Assembly (NCBI GenBank): GCA_002150815.3
Contig: NDFF03000013.1
Location: 62,001-126,000, forward strand
DNA: 64,000 nucleotides
Origin: Grammothele lineata
Lineage: Eukaryota > Basidiomycota > Agaricomycetes > Polyporales > Polyporaceae
Direction: 5' to 3'
Shown here: piece after piece, positions 1-9,600 of the stretch
How the letters are laid out: each line of letters starts with the position of its first letter
Position numbering within the stretch: position 1 is the stretch's first letter
The notes under the pieces: generated by a model
What the model saw: the letters and a program-made list of their open reading frames with translations, nothing else
What the model was told of the DNA's origin: nothing
Databases searched by the model: none
Translations under genes and position numbers: made by a program

Positions 1-2030
1 CAGGGGGGCACGTCTACGATCTTTATCAACGACGACGGTCTTCGTCTTCTCCCAACAGAGGAGCGCGACGCCCGTATCCTCTTTTACGCCAATCACGGTA
101 TCGGTTGGGTTGCTCGTCCCAAACATGATAACGCGTCTGACGGATTCAAGCGCGCTGGTCGTTTCAAGAAGGCCTCGAATATGAACTACGCTTTAGCGCT
201 GTCCCTCAAGGCGGAGAAGCACCTTGCAGACCTCTTGGCACGTGAGAAGACGCAGGGAGCGGAGAACGTCGCTTCCCCTCACGGCGTCAACGAGCAGATG
301 CGCTACGGTATGCAGTACCAGAACCACGACGGCGAGGACCAGGGCGTCGTCAACCAGGGCTTTGGGCAGCGCGTACGCTCGGGCAGCGACACAGCGTCAC
401 AGTCGCAATCGCAGGACGAGTGGGACGACCTCGAGGAGAAGGCGCTCCAGATGGCGATCGACGAAGTCTACGAGGCCAGCGGGCGCAAGTTCCGCCCGTG
501 GGCCGCGAACGGCCGCGCGTGCCGTCTGGGCGAGATCGTGCTCATTGTCGACTCGGACACGGTCGTGCCCGAGGACTGCTTCCGTGACGCGGCGCGCGAG
601 ATGGCCGAGTGCCCGACCGTGGGGATCATCCAGCATGAGTCGGACGTCATGCAGGTCGCGCACCATTACTTTGAGAATGGCATCGCCTACTTCACGCGCA
701 GGATCAATAAGTGCATCTCCTTCAGTGCGTTTACGTCATATTTTCCACGAGTGCGCGTCTAACACGTGACCCGCGTTCTCAGGTTGCGCCAACGGCGAGG
801 TTGCACCGTTCGTCGGCCACAACGCGTTCCTCCGGTGGAAGGCATTCCAGGATGCGGCCTTCACTGACCCAGCGGATGGCCAGGAGAAGATCTGGTCTGA
901 GACCAACGTGTCGGAAGACTTCGACATGGCGCTTAGGCTTCAAATGCGTGGCTACATTATCCGCTGGGCGACGTACTCCAAGGGTGGCTTCAAGGAAGGT
1001 GTCTCACTCACCGTGGACGATGAGCTTAACCGCTGGCAAAAATACGCGTACGGTTAGTATAGAATGCTGCATCTATCGAGACGGAGAATGACATGCAATC
1101 CTCCAGGATGTAACGAGCTGCTCTTCAACCCAGTCGCGCAGTGGTGGCGCAGGGGCCCGATCGCACACCAGATTCACAGGTTCTTGTGGTCTGGCGCTCC
1201 TCTGCACTACAAGTTCTCGATGATGGCGTACATGTTCTCATACTGTGAGTAAAGGGGGTTTGAAGATTCAACAGATTTGATCGCTGACAGTGTCCTCTCA
1301 GACGGTATCGCGGCGTCGATCACCATCAGTATCGTGAACTACGTCCTCCTCGGCTTCGAGTTCCCCGTCGATGGCTTCTACATGCACAGTTTCGAGATCT
1401 GGCTCGCGACGACAGTTGTGTTCATCGGATCTGGAAACGTTGGATTTACCCTTCTCGAGTACCGTCTGGGAGAGAAGTCGATCGTAAGTGACGCCGCTCT
1501 AAGGTTCAAACGTTAGTACTTACCGAGATCTGCAGATGTCCGCCCTGTTCCAGAACGTGATGTGGATCCCCTTCTTGTGAGTTCTGCCGTGTCCTACTGT
1601 GTGTCAGGTCCGCTTACTCTTTCGCGTAGTTTCTTCTTCTTTGGCGGCCTCTCGATTCCCGTCACGCAAGCCATCTTGGCCCATACGTTCTCTTACAACA
1701 TGACCTGGGGTGCCACCAAGAAGGAAGTCGAGCGCTCGAACTTCTTCAAGGAGGTTCCAAAGATCTTCAAGCGTTTCTGGTTCTCGTGGCTCGTGTCATG
1801 GATCCTCGTCGCCGCCATGATCATCCTGAGCACACCGGTTGTTCCTCTCGAGTGGCGCATCGACGGCACAGGCTGGGCCGTCATCTTCCCCCTCGCCGTC
1901 GTCGTCGGATGCCACATTCTCTTCCCCGTGCGTATTTCTGTCTCCCATCTTACAGCCTAATGAGCGCGTGCTGAAGGGCGTTCACAAACAGATCGTTCTC
2001 AACCCATGGTTGATGATCTTTTCATACTGA
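1..2030 (+). CDS. membrane GT2 family glycosyltransferase (5' end outside window)
   Basis: This is a processive-type family 2 glycosyltransferase that should add sugars to a polysaccharide at a membrane. Exons: 1-724, 783-1052, 1107-1244, 1302-1483, 1536-1576, 1630-1927, 1992-2030. The joined frame gives 563 residues, and the N-terminus lies before base 1. Visible GT2 signatures are the DSD acceptor motif in IVDSDTVVPEDC, the ED of SEDFDMALRLQMRG, and an RW motif (DELNRWQKYAYG) equivalent to QxxRW of cellulose/chitin synthase-like enzymes. At least five hydrophobic segments follow, for example ITISIVNYVLLGF and WLVSWILVAAMII. The stop follows the C-terminus LNPWLMIFSY. The sugar and product cannot be told from sequence; it belongs to a fungal GT2 group distinct from chitin synthases. 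Family assignment is firm, the substrate unknown. Confidence 0.86.
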
Positions 2031-3032
2031 ACTATTGTCGGACATGTTCTGTTCGATATCGTTGGTGTCACGTATCCTTTATACCACTGTAACACCTGGA
2101 TGCGGACTCTGTCGTTACTTCTGCTCCGATCTGTCTCGATACGGACTCCTCAGATGCGATGCATAGTGCCGTGCAGAACGCCTAGCAGACGCTGCCATTG
2201 CTCATCGATCGTCACTGCTGTACCTTCAGATGGCGTCGCTGTATGTTCCACCCCACGTTAGTCATTCCTTCCTGCGCATACACCCTATACTCCTCGTCGT
2301 CGCATCCGTTTATTTGCCGCTGCAATTCTGTCTGCTTGTTGCTCTGACCGTCCCCATACGGACTCCTCACTCCCGTGTATCCCCCTAGCTGTACCTTCCG
2401 CACGCACTCACGAATATAGAAACTTTGCTCGTCGCATTTGCTCTACACTTGACTCTGTCCCGCGTACCGGCACCGAGCGCGAAGTGATGCAGTCGTATGA
2501 TGACTCGAATGTCCTTCCCGAACGGCGTGGAGCTGTACCCGTGCGTCTGATACCCGTCGCTACTAGCAAGTGGTGCGCGTGTGAGACGCCCTCTCGCTTT
2601 CGGGTCGTAAAGTTTATCTGCCTATAAGACTAGCACTTCATTCCAGACACTCCGAAGACATTCATTATGCGGCTTGTCAAGGCTATAAACTTGTTCAACG
2701 GGTCATCGCGAGCGCAGGGACGCTGCATACAAGGTCCATCTGCCAAAGGTCGTAGCGACCGGCACCACACCGCCCCCGGACGCGTCCTCCGGCGCGTCCC
2801 GAACGAGCCGTCGACGGCTCCCCCTGCGGTTCCGCATGGCGGGGATTTATACGACCGCGCGCAGGGACGGGGAGGGCATCACTCGCGCTCGAGAGCTGAG
2901 CTCGCCTGCACACCTCACACTCTGGAGTTTAGAAGTCTGCTAGGCCGACAGGCCTACTAGTTCTCGTCTAACCACCCAACCCCCGCTCAGTTTTCTCTCT
3001 AATCCCACTTGGTGCCCTCGATATCCACTGTC
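2031..3032. other. intergenic, upstream of ADP/ATP carrier
   Basis: No gene is seen here. A TATA-like ATTTATAC lies near 2845-2852 on the plus strand, about 185 bases before the carrier ATG, and a pyrimidine-rich stretch just before the ATG is probably 5' UTR. The segment around 2100-2400 has a few imperfectly repeated words (ATACGGACTCCTC, GCTGTACCTTC) of no clear meaning. Confidence 0.5.
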
Positions 3033-4432
3033 ATGGCCGAGGTGAAGGTCAAGAAGGGCAAGTCGCCCAAGGAGTTCTTCGGTGCGAGGCATACGGCTGG
3101 GGTGGCGGGTGGTTGAGCTGATGTCTGTGTCTGCAGTCGACTTTATGATGGGCGGCGTCTCCGCGGTGAGTATCATCCCGTGAACTCCAAATTTCTTGCG
3201 CTAATGCTGACCCCCAATTATACGAAGACTATCTCCAAGACCGCGGCCGCGCCACTAGAACGTATCAAGCTTCTCATTCAGAACCAGGATGAAATGGTGT
3301 GTGCTTACCTTGGGGATTCAGCGAGTATGATCGGCGACATCTGACGCATCTGCAGATCAAGCAAGGGCGACTCGCCAAGCCGTACAAGGGCATCGGCGAT
3401 TGCCTTGCACGCACGTACCGCGACGAGGGCGCGTTGGCACTCTGGCGTGGCAACACGGCCAATATCATCCGGTACTTCCCCACCCAGGCCCTTAACTTTG
3501 CTTTCAGTCAGTATACTATATTTCTTTGTACAATATGCATAGACTCACCTGTCCTCTCACCCTTCTCTGTGCAACAGAGGACTACTTCAAATCGCTCTTC
3601 GGGTTCAAGAGGAGCGAAGGGTACTGGAAGTGGGCCGCGGGGAACGTCCTCGCCGGCGCGAGCGCGGGCGCGTCCTCCCAGCTGTTCGTCTACTCACTCG
3701 ACTACGCGCGTACGCGGCTCGCAAACGACGCCAAGGCCGTCGCGAAGGGCGGTGGTGCGGCGGGCGAGCGGCAGTTTAACGGGATCCTAGACGTGTACAA
3801 GAAGACGCTCGCGACGGACGGCGTCGTCGGGCTCTACCGCGGGTTCGGGCCGAGCGTGCTGGGGATCATTGTGTACCGCGGCGCGTACTTTGGGTGCTAT
3901 GATTCACTTAGTGAGTGGGCTCTTCATAACGGTGAGAACGGAGGCTTACTAGGTCGGTCGTGGACAGAGCCAGTCGTGCTCGTCGGGCCCCTCCAGGGTT
4001 CGTTTGTTGCTTCGTTCATGCTTGGATGGGCTGTTACGAGCTTCGCGGGCATCGTTTCGTACCCTCTGGATACTGTCAGGTGCGCTGGTTCCCAGCTTCA
4101 GCGTCAATACCGCTCGAAGGATCGAGATTGCTCACTGCTCTTCATGGAAACAGGCGCCGGATGATGATGACCTCGGGCACGGGGGTGCACTACAAGTCCA
4201 TCGTCGACGCGTTCTCGCAGATCGTTGCCAAAGAGGGGCCGCGTTCGCTCATGAAGGGCGCGGGGGCGAACATCGTACGCGGTGTGGCGAGTGCAGGGGT
4301 GCTCGCCCTATATGACAAGTTCCAGGAGATGGCGTTCGGGAAGGTTTACTCGGGCGGTACGTCATCCTAAGTTACTTGCAAGGAGCTTGAGCTATAATTC
4401 TCTCCGATCGTATGGTTTCAGGTTCTGGTTGA
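3033..4432 (+). CDS. mitochondrial ADP/ATP carrier
   Basis: This inner-membrane antiporter exchanges cytosolic ADP for matrix ATP. Exons: 3033-3081, 3137-3165, 3228-3296, 3356-3506, 3578-3910, 3968-4079, 4154-4356, 4422-4432, giving 318 residues, the normal carrier length. The ADP/ATP-carrier signature RRRMMM is formed across the junction of exons 6 and 7. The three mitochondrial-carrier repeats show their PxD/ExxR-type motifs ([39 protein letters not shown]). The last exon is only 11 nt and completes the C-terminus YSGGSG; without that splice the frame would end in GGTSS. The ATG at 3033 is followed by a short charged leader and then [14 protein letters not shown], the normal start of helix 1. 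The assignment is very secure. Confidence 0.95.
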
Positions 4433-5065
4433 TCTGCAGCTGGGCTCGTTCGCAACTGGGGTCACCTGGATTGACTGCGGTGACGAGTCAGCCTGACATC
4501 AGCCCTGACATGGTGAAGTAGACGGATTAACGCTTCCGTAGACTTTCTCTGTGTTCGTCATTACCCAAATACGAGCGGCCGCCGAGATAGAAGAGCGTTG
4601 ATTCTCAATTTCTTGAGTGTCGGGCGGAAGAGAAGCGTGGCCATGGAAGAGGGTGATCGAGCCAGCGGCTACGTCAAACCAGGCTTCGTGTGGCCGGGCC
4701 GGAATGACCGAGATCTAGATCTGATCAAGTTTGCTGGCAAGACTCGATTCGGAGCGTTGTTCGCCTTTTCCCGCTCACGTTTTGGGCGAGCATGGCTCCG
4801 TCATGTGGAAAGAGACGTCTAAAAAGACGGAGTGGTTCTGGGAGTCGTAGGCTCGACTTCTGGGATGCCGCGCCCGGTTCGCTCCCGCCTCGTCTTCGGT
4901 GCACTCGCTCCCCTTGGCACGCCCTTCTCCTCGCTAGGGCTCTTCTCTTATTTACTCCCCCGCGGTCGCACTCTCCATGACGCACCCCTCTCCCCACTCC
5001 AAAAGTAAACAGGTACGTACTCACTCAAGGACACACGCTTGCCTTGCTGACTCAAGGGATATGTA
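4433..5065. other. carrier-PKS intergenic region with probable 5' UTR of the PKS gene
   Basis: No protein gene is recognisable. The right part looks like the original promoter and leader of the polyketide synthase gene. A plausible intron donor GTACGT starts at 5013 after AAACAG. A branch-like CTGAC is at 5047-5051 and a CAG acceptor at 5066-5068. A short upstream ATG at 4978 opens a small frame out of phase with the PKS start if this intron is removed. No starter-unit (SAT) domain is encoded here. Confidence 0.5.
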
Positions 5066-5070
5066 CAGTC
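5066..5070. repeat. target-site duplication CAGTC (left copy)
   Basis: The five bases directly left of the TG of the left LTR are CAGTC. The same five bases follow the CA end of the right LTR at 6651-6655. A 5-bp duplication is normal for Ty1/copia integration. Confidence 0.9.
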
Positions 5071-5287
5071 TGTGAACGGTCACGAGCGCGAGAGCGTGCA
5101 AAGAAGCTCATATTGGGTACGTATAGAGGCAGGGTATATAAAGGAAGGACTAGTACGGTACTCTAGACAAACCACATGGTAAACTGAGACCGGAATACGA
5201 TAGGAACCGGGGAGTGACTAAGCAAACCATTGCGCGAGAATTGCGCCTACATCTACTGACGAGTCCGATGCGTCCGATATCACAACA
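5071..5287 (-). repeat. LTR, left copy (3' LTR of element)
   Basis: This 217-bp repeat starts TGTGAACGG and ends CACAACA. It matches 6434-6650 base for base as far as I can read. It contains a TATATAAA word and a GTACGT word. Confidence 0.93.
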
Positions 5288-5571
5288 CCTTCCCTCAATT
5301 CGAGCGCGATACAAGAAAAACGAGCGAAAATCGACCAAAAATCGACACAAAAACATACCAAAAACCGATACCATATCCTCCTCGCCTCGAACGCCGGCGG
5401 AGCCTCGCTGCTCGCGCCCGGGAGAGCCCGCGCTCATCCCGTCGGGTCTCGCTACCACGACCGGCGGAGCCTCACTGCTCGCGAGAGGAAAACGCGGTGC
5501 ACGGCGCCCTCGATGACGCGCGCGCGGGGGACACGGGGAACGCGGAGACGCGGCTCACCACGGAAGCGCGC

Positions 5572-6348
5572 TCAAAACGCGTGCTCTTCTTCATCAGCGT
5601 TGGGGGTCGCGAGCGCGATGTGCGCGCCATCGTCGGGGCGCGCGCGCTTCGGGCAGTCGCGGGCGATGTGGCCGGGCTGGCCGCAGGTGTAGCAGGCGCG
5701 GGGGGTCGACTTCGCGTCGCGCGAGCGCGAGCCGTGCGCGTAAAGCGCCGAGGTGTGGCCGGGGTCGAGGCTGCGGCGCGACTCCTCGTCCTCGAGAGTG
5801 CTGACGACGTCGGCAATCTTGAGCTCGCCCTGGGCGGTGGAGAGCGTCGTGGCGACGTTCATCCAGTCGGGGTGGAGGTTGAAGATGAGAACGTCGACGA
5901 TGTCTTCGTCCTTGAGGCTGACACCGATGGCGCGGAGGCGGGCGGCGATGTCGAGGACGCGCGAGGTGTACTCGCGGATGGGCGCGGAGGAGTCCTGCTG
6001 GGTGCCGTAGAGCTGGCGCTTGAGGGCGATCCGGTTGGCGCGGGAGTTCTTCTGGTACTGTGCCTGGAGCGCAGCCCACGCGGCGGGGCCAGTCTTCGCG
6101 TCGCGGATGTAGACGTACTGCGACGGGTCGACTGAGAGACCGATGACGGTCAGGCCGATCTCGGAGAGGCGGTCCCATTCGGCAGCGCGGTCGCGGGTGT
6201 TCGGGCGCTCTTCGGTGCCATTGACGACGGAGAGGGCTCCGAGTAAGCGGAGGACGGCGGAGGCGCCAAACTTCCAGTTGTAGTAGTTGGGACCGGTAAG
6301 CTTCTCGATGGAGGCGACGAGCGACGGCGAGATGTGGTGGGAGGACAT
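5572..6348 (-). CDS. copia-type Gag polyprotein with CCHC zinc knuckle
   Basis: This 258-residue Gag would form the retroelement particle and package its RNA. The N-terminus (EKLTGPNYYNWKFGA) and the central region match the UBN2/copia Gag family pattern, including YxxWK near residue 25. A single CCHC knuckle, CYTCGQPGHIARDC, lies near residues 218-231. The frame stops soon afterwards at EEEHAF with no fusion to pol. The ATG at 6348 lies about 90 bp inside the upstream LTR, leaving a short leader. No stop codon interrupts it, so it may still be expressed. The opposite-strand frames here are shadows. Confidence 0.92.
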   Translation of the reverse strand: MSSHHISPSLVASIEKLTGPNYYNWKFGASAVLRLLGALSVVNGTEERPNTRDRAAEWDRLSEIGLTVIGLSVDPSQYVYIRDAKTGPAAWAALQAQYQKNSRANRIALKRQLYGTQQDSSAPIREYTSRVLDIAARLRAIGVSLKDEDIVDVLIFNLHPDWMNVATTLSTAQGELKIADVVSTLEDEESRRSLDPGHTSALYAHGSRSRDAKSTPRACYTCGQPGHIARDCPKRARPDDGAHIALATPNADEEEHAF

Positions 6349-6433
6349 CGCGGGAAGAGCAGCGAAGCGAGGACGGCGCGGGAGAGGACCGAGGTAACGC
6401 GGCGGTCAGAACGCGGGAGCAGGGCTCATAACC

Positions 6434-6650
6434 TGTGAACGGTCACGAGCGCGAGAGCGTGCAAAGAAGCTCATATTGGGTACGTATAGAGGCAGGGTAT
6501 ATAAAGGAAGGACTAGTACGGTACTCTAGACAAACCACATGGTAAACTGAGACCGGAATACGATAGGAACCGGGGAGTGACTAAGCAAACCATTGCGCGA
6601 GAATTGCGCCTACATCTACTGACGAGTCCGATGCGTCCGATATCACAACA
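6434..6650 (-). repeat. LTR, right copy (5' LTR of element), abutting the PKS start
   Basis: This second 217-bp LTR is identical in my reading to 5071-5287. It ends CACAACA at 6650, followed by the duplicated CAGTC and then the PKS ATG at 6656. A branch-site-like CTGAC at 6619-6623 lies 29 bases before the duplicated CAG. Confidence 0.93.
6498..6505 (+). promoter_or_regulatory. TATATAAA in LTR, about 150 bp upstream of the PKS ATG
   Basis: The word TATATAAA on the plus strand in the right LTR points toward the polyketide synthase. The reverse complement is also TATA-like, so it may instead serve the element. Promoter activity toward PKS is inference from position only. Confidence 0.35.
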
Positions 6651-6655
6651 CAGTC
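6651..6655. repeat. target-site duplication CAGTC (right copy), with duplicated splice acceptor
   Basis: This is the copy of 5066-5070 created by retroelement insertion. Its CAG is a potential 3' splice site 2 bases before the PKS ATG, equivalent to the ancestral one at 5066-5068. Confidence 0.85.
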
Positions 6656-9600
6656 ATGTCTGACGCTCACGATTCCTTTCCGACCCCGCCTATCGCCGTC
6701 GTTGGCATGGCCGCCGAGTTTCCTGGAGCCCAGAACATCCACCAACTATGGGATCTACTCATGAATGGTACAAACACCGTCTCTGATGTACGCCTCGTCT
6801 GCCTAACTGCTTGTGCCGAACTGATAATGCATCTCTTGGTAGATACCTTCAGAAAGGTTCGACGCTTTTGGTTTTACCGAAAACACCACGAGTTCTGGTC
6901 GATATATGGCAAAGACATATGGAAACTTTCTTGAAGACGCCGACTCTTTTGATAACATGTTCTTTCACATCTCACCCCGCGAAGCTCGGAGCATGGATCC
7001 TCAACAGCGTTTATTGCTGCGTGTCGCGTACAATGCGCTCGACGATGCAGGCTATGTTCCTAACGCGACGTCGACTTCTAACCCAGATACGTTTGGCACC
7101 TTCATTGGTGTCGCCACGAATGACTACGTTCAGAACCTCCGAAACGATATTGATGTATATTACAGTACTGGTTCGTCGTTTTCCTCCTCTAGTTGACACA
7201 CCTTACACCTTTCCTCTTTAGGCACTTTGCAGTCATTCCTCAGCGGCAAGATAGCGTATGCTTTCGGCTTTGGAGGGCCGTCCATCGTCCTCGACACCGC
7301 TTGCTCATCGTCGTTGGTCGCGATCCATCAAGCGTGCCGTGCGCTATACTATGGAGATTGCAATGCTGCGATCGCCGGTGGTGTCAACGTCATCTCTAGC
7401 CCTGATGTGCGTATCTATTTGGTTTCTTTGCTGTTGCCTGGCTGAATTGTGCGCAGATGCATATCGGACTGTCGCGCGGACACTTCCTAAGCCAAACGGG
7501 CCAATGCCGACCATGGGATGCCTCCGCGGATGGGTATTGCCGCTCGGAAGGATGCGGTCTTTTCGTGCTCAAACGTCTTGAAGACGCCCTCTTGGAAAAC
7601 GACAAAATCCTGGCAGTAATCAAGGGGATTGAACTGAACCAGTCCGGCAACGCACGCTCCATCACACACCCTCATGTACCCTCACAAATCAGCCTCTATC
7701 AGAAGCTCGTCGCCTCTTCCAGTATCAACGTACTGGACGTTTCTGTCGCCGAGTGTCATGGCACGGGTACTCAAGCTGGAGATCCAGCAGAACTCGAGGC
7801 TATTCGTACCGTGTTTGCGACGGGCCGCGATGCAGGCAATCCTCTCCACTTGACCTCAGTAAAGGCAAATATCGGCCACGCAGAAGCTGCGTCGGGGGCT
7901 GCAAGCCTGGCGAAACTCGTCCTCATGATGCGCAAGCAGATCATCCCGCGGCACATCTCGTTCAAACAGCTCAATCCGTGCATCCCTGACATCTCCGTTG
8001 ACCACCTCCTAGTCGACAAGACTAATACGCCGTGGGTCAGCCCCGATTGCCACCCCCGCACCGCCCTCCTCACCAACTTCGGAGCCTCCGGATCGAACGT
8101 AGCACTCATATTGGAGGAACATATACCTATGCAACCCTGCTCTGAACCCTGCCCGTCTATAGGATGTTCTGATGTCGTCTTCGCGATGTCGTGCAGGAGC
8201 CTAGACGCGGCTGAGAGACGGCGTGCTGCCCTCGTCGCTGAACTGGAGCGCTCTGCCAGCGGCGACGTCGCTTACCTCCGAGACCTAGCATACACCTCCA
8301 CCGCGCGTCGACAGCTACACCCATTCCGAGTCTCCGCAAGTGGAAGGTCTGTCGAGGAGGTGTTACAGAACCTTCGTGTAGCTCGCATCTCGCAAGCTGC
8401 CCCTGTCAGCAAGGTCATCTTTGTCTTTTCCGGCCAAGGCGCACAGAACCTCGGGATGGGCGCGGCTCTGTACGACGCTCTCTCTTCTGTCTCCTCTCTC
8501 GTCGATGACTGCGATCGCAAACTCGTGGAATGGGGCTTCTCGGGTGTACAGGATGCCTTTGTTGGCTTGGATACTGTTCCCAAAGAGCGCGATCAAGTGG
8601 AAGCATCGCTCTTTGTCTTGGAGTACGCGCTCGCAATGCTTTGGAAGTCGTGGGGCGTGGAGCCATACGCTGTGATCGGACATAGGTACGTCGTATACTG
8701 TTCACGAGGACATACACTGATGTCTTCCCTAGTTTCGGCGAGTACACGGCCTTGGTCGTCGCTGGAGTCCTGTCTCTGGATGACGCGCTATGGCTCGTTG
8801 CGACACGCGCTCGGTTAATTTCAAGGTTCAACGTTCTGGGGCAGACATCGGTGGTTTCTGTCAAGGCTTCTTCGGACGAAGTAGCAAGTCTTCTTGTGCC
8901 GTCACCGGGGGTCGCTGTTTGCTGTTATAACAGGTACGCCATGCCGCTTGCTCACCAGAATACTGCTCACATATAGCAGCGCTTCAAATTGTGTCGTCGG
9001 TGGGCCCGTGTCGGCGATGAACCATTTTACAACGGCGTGCGCATCCAACGGCATACAGTGTACCCCACTAGATATCCCTTACGCTTCGCACTCGGACGCT
9101 TTGGATATGGTTGTTCCCGACCTGCGTGACGCAGCTGCCAATGTTATCCTCAACCCACCGGATATCCCTATTCTCTCCGGCACTTTCGGTACACTGATTT
9201 CTTCCGGCGACACGTCCACCTTCACACCCGACTACTTCGCACACCATTGCAGCGAGCCACTGCTCTTTCAGAGAGCCGTGCTCGACCTCCAAACCCAACT
9301 GGATCTCTCTGATGTCGCAGCGTTCGTCGAGATCGGCCCCCATCCGACGACGCTTTCTCTGCTCCGAAATCTGCAACGTCTCGGGCCTGATACGCAGCGA
9401 CCTCTGCTTCTCCCCTCGATGCGAAAGAACACGGGCCCGTTCGAGGTGCTATGCGCGTCACTTGCGCAGCTTTATCACACCTCGGTACCAGTGCGATGGA
9501 GGGACGTGTTTGCGGATCTTGCGCCTGGAGCGAAACTCGTGGACCTGCCCGCGTACCCTTTTGCAAACACGCGGTTCTGGGTTCCCTATCAGGAGGATAT

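Larger units (their letters stand above)
5071..6650 (-). mobile_element. gag-only copia-type LTR retroelement
   Basis: This 1,580-bp element has two directly repeated 217-bp LTRs (5071-5287 and 6434-6650) that I read as identical, ending TG...CA, with 5-bp target duplications CAGTC. It is oriented on the minus strand. The only gene is gag (5572-6348). The 284 bases downstream of gag hold no protease, integrase, reverse transcriptase or RNase H. On the minus strand a purine tract (GAGGGAAGG, plus 5288-5296) abuts the downstream LTR as a polypurine tract should. The bases next to the upstream LTR (GGTTATGAGCCC, plus 6422-6433) occupy the primer-binding position. It must depend on polymerase supplied by another element. 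Identical LTRs point to recent insertion. Confidence 0.93.

Noticed and set aside
2096..2400. Repeated words suggesting a tandem repeat
   Set aside because: Copies are short and irregular (two or three partial matches), with no unit length that holds over the stretch.
4433..5065. Possible SAT domain of the PKS upstream of the retroelement
   Set aside because: Only short frames exist, with no GxCxG-type acyltransferase motif, and the space is far below the ~350 codons needed.
5497..6135. Plus-strand open frame inside the retroelement
   Set aside because: It is antisense to gag, which has a clear CCHC knuckle and family pattern.
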